A stretch of DNA of 32,619 bases from Campylobacteraceae bacterium (GTDB lineage Bacteria > Campylobacterota > Campylobacteria > Campylobacterales > Sulfurovaceae): the NCBI GenBank assembly GCA_027079365.1, contig JALWVW010000385.1, positions 1 through 32,619 of the forward strand. Direction: 5' to 3'. The translations under genes were made by a program, and so were the position numbers. The stretch's first letter is position 1, and each line of letters opens with the position of its first letter. Shown here in pieces: positions 26,443 to 32,619 of this stretch. The notes beneath the pieces were generated by a model. It searched no databases. It was given only the letters and a program-made list of their open reading frames with translations, and was not told where the DNA came from.

Positions 26443-29310
26443 CTACCATTGCTCTTTCCAGAGCATCTCTGTAGCACCCTCTGTACCATCCGTGACCCAC
26501 AGTTCCGTACCATCATATTGCGTAAGCTGGCAGAAGAGCTTATGACTCAATACAGTCAGAATTTTCCATGAAGGGTAAACAAAAGGAATTTTCACAGTAA
26601 GGGGTGAGTCCATCATCCATGGTGCTTCGGTATCTGATGCGAGCATCCAGATGCGTCTGCCGTTTGTGCCATCATCCGCATCAAAGATGAGATGCCCTTC
26701 CCAGGCAAAGAGGTTGGCGGGGGATGAGCTTTCTTTGCCAGGATAGATGTCCATGACAGGGAGTGTGTGCGCAGCTGTACCGTCTGTGCGCCATAGCTCT
26801 CTGCCTCGTTGTATGCCATAGGCAGTAAAGTAGAGATGTTCACCTGTGACGGTTAACTCTTTGGGATTGCTTGAGACACCGACTTTCGTATTGATGTCTG
26901 CGAGGAGCTTTGTGCCGCTGCTGCTGCCATCACTGACCCAGAGTTCTCGTCCAGTCATCGGGAGGGTAGCAGTGAAATAGAGTTTGTTTTTAAAAAGTGT
27001 CAAGCTCTTGGGTTCACTACTGCCTCCTCCTGAAATAATATCTTTGACTAGAGAGATACCGCCGAGTGTACCGTCGCTTTTCCAGAGTTCGATACTATGT
27101 GTAGCCCCGTCATTGGCAGAAAAATAGAAATGATCTCCCATAATAGTAAGATCGGAAAAGCGAGGGTCACCCACGGAGAAATTACTAACTCTTTCTAGGC
27201 TATTTTCGCCATCGATACAGTAGAGTTGTTCTCCATGTATCTTTCCGCGTCCGACAAAATAAAGCTTATTATGAAAGACAATAGGGGTACCAGTATAGTA
27301 AGGAATGGATTGGAGCTGCATGGATGCCACATAAAGAAAGGTATTCTCTTTCGTACCATCTGTGGAGTAGATAAAGTTCTCATCAGCAAAGAAAAGTTTG
27401 TCTTTGAAAACAACCATCCATCGAAAATCGTCAAGACTCTTGAGGGGATAGGTGCCAAAGGGTGTGCCGTCACTTCGGAAGAGCTTTATCTTGTGGTTGT
27501 TCTCATCTTGGGCGACAAAATAGTGGATATTTCCTATTTTTGCATCTATATTTCGTACAGAACCTCTGCCGTAATCGGCAATGTCTTTGACCAGATGGGC
27601 ACCTAGTTCGGTGTCATCACTCATCCAGAGTTCACGACCATGTATACCATCGTCTGCACTAAAGTAGAGATGATCTCCTGTCGTACTGTATCCTAGCCAC
27701 TTGGGGTCTGAGCTGGCAGACCCTTCAGCGATATCTGCAAGTCTGTTAAGTGTGGGGTCTTTACTCCAGTAAGGCTCCAGACCATACGCTGCCCCTCCTC
27801 CTATAAAGCTATAGGATGTATCGTCGCCAAAAAGATCTCGAGGAGGCAGAGTACTAGAGTAAAGTGTATCTAATATGGTTTCATTCTGTGTATTTCGGAA
27901 GATATTGCGACCACGGGTCTCATTCATTGCGACATACACGATATCCTTGCCTACGGCAGTCAGTTCTCGCGGATGGCTACCTTCTGTCCCATGCACTACA
28001 TCGTAGTAGAGTACGGTTCCAGGCGGTGTGCCGTCACTTACCCAGAGCTCATATCCATGGCTATGGTCATATGCCGCAAAATAGAGTTTGCCTTTGACAT
28101 CTGTCAGATCACTTGGGTAGGAACTTTCGTTATTGGGTACGATATCTTTGAGTAATGCAACCTTGCTTCCGTCATACATCCAGAGTTCAGAACCATGGGT
28201 ACCATCATCCGCAACAAAGTATAGCTTATTTCCAGAGACAGTTAGTTGATGGACATGTGCATCTCCTGCACCGGGATTGATATCGGCTACCTGTGTGGTG
28301 CCTGCTGGGGTACCGTTGGTGCGCCATAGTTCATCTCCTGTGGCACCATCATTGCCGACAAAATAGAGCTGCCCCTGATAGGCAGTGAGCTCTTTGGGGT
28401 CACCTTCGTTGTCATCCTGAACGATGCTGCTGCGATGGGTGCCGGCATAGCTCCCATCACTGACCCAGACTTCGGAACCTGCTTGTGTGTCGTACATCAC
28501 AAAGAAGAGCTGATTTCCTACCGGAGTCAGTTGGGTGGGGATAAAGAGATTGTCAAAAGCATATACCTGTGTAGTGCCCAATGCAGTCCCATCACTTTTC
28601 CAAAGAGAACTTTTCATTGTAGCGTAATCAAATATGGGGAAATAAAAGTTTCCATTCATGACAGCTGCTTTGATCTCCCATCCATTATAATAAGCATAAG
28701 GATTATCGGGGAAGCTTTTTATCAGTTGGGGTACTGGGTCTATTCCTTGATCTATTTTCCAGAGCCCAAATCCCTCTGCATTGGCAGCAAAGAAATAGAT
28801 GGAACCAGCCACGATGTTCCATCCTGTAGGGTTGGCACTTGCTGTTGTGGGATTGGTATCCTTCAGCATATTTAGACCTTTGCCATTGCCTGCCAGACGC
28901 CAAGGTTCACAGCCATATGTATAGGTGCAGAAGCTTATGACATCCCATGGCCATATCTGTACGCTCAGGGTGTCTGTGCCAGTCAGGCCATCATTGTCTT
29001 TGACGGTCAGAGTGATGGTATGTGAACCTGCCTGCAATGTATTGAGTGTGATTTTTTTCTTTTTTCCCAGAATTGTGCCGTTTTCTTCCCACTGATAGCT
29101 CATGATCTGTCCGTCCGCATCATAGCTTGCAGCACCATCGAGTATGAGCGTGTCACCAACTTGCAGGGTACTGTCTTCGCCAGTGCGCGCCACCGGAGCC
29201 TGTAGCCCCTGCCCAGACCCTCCGCCACCACAGCTGATAAGTGATAGTATCAAAATGATATAGAGGCTGAGGTATTGAAATATCCTGTAAGAAGTAGGTT
29301 TCTCTCTCAT
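26443..29310 (-). CDS. Large lipoprotein with PKD-like domain and about 11 ELWxxDGT repeats
   Basis: Lipobox SLISC|GGGGSGQ; PKD-like APVARTGEDSTLQVGDTLILDGAASYDADGQIMSYQWEENG...HTITLTVKDNDGLTGTDTLSV; repeats include EVWVSDGS, ELWRTNGT, ELWVSDGT, ELWMSDDT, ELWKSDGT, ELWVSDGS, ELWRTDGT and ELWVTDGT. Confidence 0.93.
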   Translation of the reverse strand: MREKPTSYRIFQYLSLYIILILSLISCGGGGSGQGLQAPVARTGEDSTLQVGDTLILDGAASYDADGQIMSYQWEENGTILGKKKKITLNTLQAGSHTITLTVKDNDGLTGTDTLSVQIWPWDVISFCTYTYGCEPWRLAGNGKGLNMLKDTNPTTASANPTGWNIVAGSIYFFAANAEGFGLWKIDQGIDPVPQLIKSFPDNPYAYYNGWEIKAAVMNGNFYFPIFDYATMKSSLWKSDGTALGTTQVYAFDNLFIPTQLTPVGNQLFFVMYDTQAGSEVWVSDGSYAGTHRSSIVQDDNEGDPKELTAYQGQLYFVGNDGATGDELWRTNGTPAGTTQVADINPGAGDAHVHQLTVSGNKLYFVADDGTHGSELWMYDGSKVALLKDIVPNNESSYPSDLTDVKGKLYFAAYDHSHGYELWVSDGTPPGTVLYYDVVHGTEGSHPRELTAVGKDIVYVAMNETRGRNIFRNTQNETILDTLYSSTLPPRDLFGDDTSYSFIGGGAAYGLEPYWSKDPTLNRLADIAEGSASSDPKWLGYSTTGDHLYFSADDGIHGRELWMSDDTELGAHLVKDIADYGRGSVRNIDAKIGNIHYFVAQDENNHKIKLFRSDGTPFGTYPLKSLDDFRWMVVFKDKLFFADENFIYSTDGTKENTFLYVASMQLQSIPYYTGTPIVFHNKLYFVGRGKIHGEQLYCIDGENSLERVSNFSVGDPRFSDLTIMGDHFYFSANDGATHSIELWKSDGTLGGISLVKDIISGGGSSEPKSLTLFKNKLYFTATLPMTGRELWVSDGSSSGTKLLADINTKVGVSSNPKELTVTGEHLYFTAYGIQRGRELWRTDGTAAHTLPVMDIYPGKESSSPANLFAWEGHLIFDADDGTNGRRIWMLASDTEAPWMMDSPLTVKIPFVYPSWKILTVLSHKLFCQLTQYDGTELWVTDGTEGATEMLWKEQW

Positions 29311-29461
29311 AATTCACTCCTTTTGCTTAGATGCGTGTGAATGAGCAGTTTGCTCTTGAGGAGAGAGTATCACCGGAAGGGTAAACCACCCAGTTTTATA
29401 CTATTGTAACATAAAGTTGTGGCAAGGTTGTGTCATCTATGCGCTATGGGTATCTGCTAGT

Positions 29462-29470
29462 CCCCCCCCC
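29462..29470. repeat. C9 (G9) homopolymer tract
   Basis: tagTCCCCCCCCCAAGAC in the gap between the dppF 3' end and the lipoprotein 5' region. Confidence 0.95.
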
Positions 29471-29479
29471 AAGACTTTG

Positions 29480-30271
29480 TCATAATGTGATCTTCGGTAT
29501 CGCGCTGAGTAGCTTCTGCGTATACGCATGCTCTGGATTCTCAAAGAGCTCCTGGGCACTTTTCATCTCTACAATACTGCCAAAGTACATCACCACGATA
29601 CGATCCGAGATATGGTTGACCACACTCAGGTCGTGGGAGATAAAGATATAGGTGAGATTGAACTCCTCCTGGAGATCCAGTAGAAGGTTAAGCACTTGGG
29701 CTTGGATGGAGACATCCAATGCGGAGACTGGCTCATCACAGATGATGATTTCTGGGTTGAGGGCTAGGGCTCTGGCGATGCCTATGCGTTGTCGCTGTCC
29801 GCCTGAAAACTGGTGGGGATAGCGGTCATACCATTCTGGGAGCATACCAACTTTGTCCATGAGGTAGAGGACACGCTCCTTGATCTGTGCTTTGCTCATA
29901 TCACTGTTTAGCTTGAGGGGTTCCCCAATGATCTGTCCTACTTTCCATCTAGGGTTGAGGGAGGAGTAAGGGTCTTGGAAGATGATCTGCACTTTTTTAC
30001 GGTACTCTGTCAGGTCATTGCCTCTGAGCTTTGTGATGTCTGCTCCTTCGAAGAGGATTTTACCAGCTGTGGGCTCCTCGATCTTGAGGATCATCTTGGC
30101 AGTGGTGGATTTGCCGCAGCCACTCTCTCCTACAATACTGAGGATCTCCCCTTTTTTAACCTCGAAAGAGACATCATCGACTGCCTTGACAATCTTGGGA
30201 GCCTTAAAGAGACCAAGATTGATCTCATAATACTTTTTGAGATGGCTGATCTGAAAAATAGTCTCACTCAT
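29480..30271 (-). CDS. dppF: Oligo/dipeptide ABC transporter ATP-binding protein (DppF-like)
   Basis: GESGCGKSTTAKMIL (Walker A), FQDPYSSLNPRW, HQFSGGQRQRIGIARALALNPEIIICDEPVSALDVSIQAQVLNLL. Confidence 0.92.
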   Translation of the reverse strand: MSETIFQISHLKKYYEINLGLFKAPKIVKAVDDVSFEVKKGEILSIVGESGCGKSTTAKMILKIEEPTAGKILFEGADITKLRGNDLTEYRKKVQIIFQDPYSSLNPRWKVGQIIGEPLKLNSDMSKAQIKERVLYLMDKVGMLPEWYDRYPHQFSGGQRQRIGIARALALNPEIIICDEPVSALDVSIQAQVLNLLLDLQEEFNLTYIFISHDLSVVNHISDRIVVMYFGSIVEMKSAQELFENPEHAYTQKLLSAIPKITL

Positions 30272-31134
30272 CTGATCTCCTTTGGAAAGGATAGGTAGTC
30301 TACTGTGTCATCGACGGTATCGAGCCTAGATTTCCTAGGTGTGATACCAGGGGTGGGTATCGAGTGAAGTAGGGCTTGGGTATAGGGGTGCCTTGGGTCT
30401 CGAAAGAGCTCCTGCGCAGAGGCTTTTTCCACAATATGACCACGATACATCACTACTACTTCATCGGCGATCTGGTAGACCACACCCAGATCATGGGTGA
30501 TAAAGAGAATCGAGGTGCCTGTCTCCTCCTGAAGCTTCTTCATAAGGTCAAGCACCTGAGCCTGTATCGTGACATCCAGTGCCGTAGTGGGCTCATCGGC
30601 GATCAGGAGTTTGGGTCTGCATGCCATAGCGATGGCGATCATGACCCGCTGTCTCTGACCTCCGCTAAGTTTGAACGGGTACTCTCCATACTTTTCAACT
30701 GGGTCAGGGATACCGACCAGATCAAGTGCCTCCACGACCTTGTCAAAGCGCTGTTTTTTGTTTAGCTCTTTATGGTGCAGTCTGAGTGCTTCATCGATCT
30801 GGTAGCCTACGGTATAGGAGGGGTTGAGCGAGGTCATGGGCTCTTGGAAGATCATAGCTACATCACGACCTCGGACTTTTCGCATCTGCGAATCAGAGAG
30901 TTTGAGTAGATTGGTGCCTTCGAGAATGATCTCTCCTCCTTCGATCTTGCCAGGTTGATCGATCAACTGCATGATAGACATAGCAGTGATACTTTTACCA
31001 GAACCACTCTCCCCTACGATACAGACTGTTTTGCCTGAAGGGATCTCGAAACTGACATCGTTGACTGCCTTGTTGACCCCCTCATCAGAATAAAAGAATG
31101 TTTTGAGATTTTTCACTTCTAATAAATTCATCAT
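30268..31134 (-). CDS. dppD: Oligo/dipeptide ABC transporter ATP-binding protein (DppD-like)
   Basis: GESGSGKSITAMSIM, FQEPMTSLNPSYTVGYQI, LSGGQRQRVMIAIAMACRPKLLIADEPTTALDVTIQAQVL and C-terminal RHPYTQALLHSIPTPG. ATGA overlap with dppF. Confidence 0.93.
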   Translation of the reverse strand: MMNLLEVKNLKTFFYSDEGVNKAVNDVSFEIPSGKTVCIVGESGSGKSITAMSIMQLIDQPGKIEGGEIILEGTNLLKLSDSQMRKVRGRDVAMIFQEPMTSLNPSYTVGYQIDEALRLHHKELNKKQRFDKVVEALDLVGIPDPVEKYGEYPFKLSGGQRQRVMIAIAMACRPKLLIADEPTTALDVTIQAQVLDLMKKLQEETGTSILFITHDLGVVYQIADEVVVMYRGHIVEKASAQELFRDPRHPYTQALLHSIPTPGITPRKSRLDTVDDTVDYLSFPKEIR

Positions 31135-31982
31135 TTATCCTTCAGTTTGGGATCAAGTACATCCATGAGACCATCACCCATAAGGTTGAAGCCAAGTACG
31201 GTCAGGAAGATCGCAAGACCCGGATAAAAGATCATCCAGGGAGCGGTCATGATGAACTGCAGGGAGTCACTCAGCATCGCTCCCCACTCCGGGGTAGGTG
31301 GCTGTGCGCCAAGACCCAGGAAGCTTAGCCCCGCAGCCTCTAGTACGGCTGAGGCGAAACCCATTGTAGACTGTACAATGATCGGTGTGGCGGCGTTGGG
31401 AAGGATGACCTTGAACATCAGGCGCATATTGGAGGAGCCATTAATACGGCTGGCGATGACATACTCCTTTTCCCGTTCTGCCAGTACTGAGGCGCGTACT
31501 ACTCTGGCATAGGTGGGGATACCCACGATACCGATGGCGATCATAGCATTGGTAAGGCTGGGACCGAGAATGGAGACTACGACGATGGCCAGCAAAATAG
31601 CAGGGATCGAAAGCATGATGTCTACGATCCGCATGATAAAGAGATCAACTTTTCCGCCAAAGTAGGCAGCCAGCATACCCATGGTTAGACCAAAACTCAG
31701 TGATAGTCCTACTGAGATGGCTCCCACCATCAGGGAGATACGGGCACCGTAGATGATACGAGAGAAGAGATCCCGCCCGAAGTCATCCGTACCGATGAAG
31801 AATTGACTGAGTCCTCCCTCTTCCCACATGGGAGGGGTGAGTCTGTGTGCGAGGTCTTGATCGGCAGGCAGGTGTGGTGCGATCCATGGGGCAAAGATCG
31901 CCATAAAGACCAGCACTACGACGATGAAGAAGCCTACGACTGCGGATTTATTTTTTTTGTACTGTTTGATAAAGTCTCTCAT
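31131..31982 (-). CDS. dppC: Oligo/dipeptide ABC transporter permease (DppC-like)
   Basis: FFIGTDDFGRDLFSRIIYGARISLMVGAISVGLSLSFG, EREKEYVIASRINGSSNMRLMFKVILPNAATPIIV and GLSFLGLGAQPPTPEWGAML. Confidence 0.93.
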   Translation of the reverse strand: MRDFIKQYKKNKSAVVGFFIVVVLVFMAIFAPWIAPHLPADQDLAHRLTPPMWEEGGLSQFFIGTDDFGRDLFSRIIYGARISLMVGAISVGLSLSFGLTMGMLAAYFGGKVDLFIMRIVDIMLSIPAILLAIVVVSILGPSLTNAMIAIGIVGIPTYARVVRASVLAEREKEYVIASRINGSSNMRLMFKVILPNAATPIIVQSTMGFASAVLEAAGLSFLGLGAQPPTPEWGAMLSDSLQFIMTAPWMIFYPGLAIFLTVLGFNLMGDGLMDVLDPKLKDK

Positions 31983-32619
31983 CAGCTCAACCTTATCTTG
32001 GGATTGATGAGGGCATAGAGCAGATCAACGACCAGATTGATGATGATAAAGACCGAGGCGATGATCAAGGTAGCTGACTGTATGACAGGGAAGTCTCGCT
32101 GATAGACTGCGTTGACCAGCCACTTGCCGATACCCGGCCAGGAGAAGGTGGTCTCTGTGAGGATCGAGCCTGCAAAGAGACTGCCCAGCATCAAGCCGAT
32201 GATAGTAACGACTGGCATCAGGGCATTACGTAGGGCATGGATGGCAACAACCTGGAATCTTGAACAGCCTTTGGCACGGGCGGTTTTGATATACTCCTCT
32301 TTCATCACTTCTATCATACTGCTTCTGGTCATCCTGGCGATGATTGCCATGGGGATCGTTCCCAGTGCGATGGCAGGGAGGATCAGGTGCTTGAGGGCAT
32401 CCCAAAAGGCTTCATAATCATGGGCGATAAGGGAGTCGACAAGATAGAGCCCGGTAACATGCTCGATATCAAACTCATACCCAAGCCGCCCCGATACGGG
32501 TAGCCAGCCCAGCTTGACCGAGAAGAAGTAGATAAGCAGGAGTCCCAGCCAAAAGACCGGCATCGATACCCCTGCCAAGGCTCCAAACATGCTGGTGTAG
32601 TCGAAGATAGAGTAGCGCT
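31982..32619 (-). CDS. dppB: Oligo/dipeptide ABC transporter permease (DppB-like), 5' end truncated by window edge
   Basis: Frame stays open past the track's ATG at 32590 (...RYSIFDYTSMFGALAGVSMPVFWLGLLLIYFFSVKLGWLPVSGRLG). ARAKGCSRFQVVAIHALRNALMPVVTIIGLMLGSLFAGSILTETTFSWPGIG. Confidence 0.92.
   Translation of the reverse strand, partial: RYSIFDYTSMFGALAGVSMPVFWLGLLLIYFFSVKLGWLPVSGRLGYEFDIEHVTGLYLVDSLIAHDYEAFWDALKHLILPAIALGTIPMAIIARMTRSSMIEVMKEEYIKTARAKGCSRFQVVAIHALRNALMPVVTIIGLMLGSLFAGSILTETTFSWPGIGKWLVNAVYQRDFPVIQSATLIIASVFIIINLVVDLLYALINPKIRLS

Noticed and set aside
29311-29479. Known riboswitch (c-di-GMP, TPP, SAM) in the lipoprotein leader
   Set aside because: No recognisable conserved core of these classes; only generic hairpins, so kept as an unknown leader.
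1-32619. CRISPR array, tRNA/rRNA, prophage, transposase or defence system
   Set aside because: No spaced direct repeats, tRNA-like segments or relevant protein families noticed; intergenic gaps are short and coding is housekeeping/envelope-related.

Overview
This looks like an ordinary, densely coded chromosomal segment of a Campylobacterota (epsilonproteobacterial) genome, possibly Sulfurovum-like; the lineage is inferred from gene order and protein style. From left to right it contains: a truncated delta-60-repeat lipoprotein (-); aroQ, M24 peptidase, folK, flhF, an uncharacterised SpoA-like protein and mnmA (+); an EamA transporter (-); DUF2018, polyprenyl synthase, hemA, proS, fxsA-like, Dsb-like and hemC (+), which resembles the H. 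pylori HP0242-HP0237 neighbourhood; an SBP-sensor histidine kinase overlapping a REC-PAS-GGDEF regulator (+); a four-gene operon lpxB, gnnB-like, gnnA-like, lpxA-like (-) joined by ATGA overlaps; a UbiD-family decarboxylase followed by a long perfect inverted repeat; ACT, Crp/Fnr, DUF2141 and CrtI-like genes; two small unknown proteins; a YqaA-like membrane protein; a large PKD plus ELWxxDGT-repeat lipoprotein (-); and dppF, dppD, dppC and partial dppB (-). I found no tRNA, rRNA, CRISPR array, transposase, prophage or recognisable defence system. The best leads are: (1) the lpxB/gnnB/gnnA/lpxA-like operon, whose LpxA-like protein appears to lack the catalytic HxxHD motif; (2) an flhF gene followed by a divergent protein that reads like two tandem SpoA modules instead of flhG; (3) a MITE/REP-like inverted repeat whose left arm overlaps the ubiD stop codon; (4) a C9 homopolymer and a structured leader upstream of the ELWxxDGT lipoprotein.
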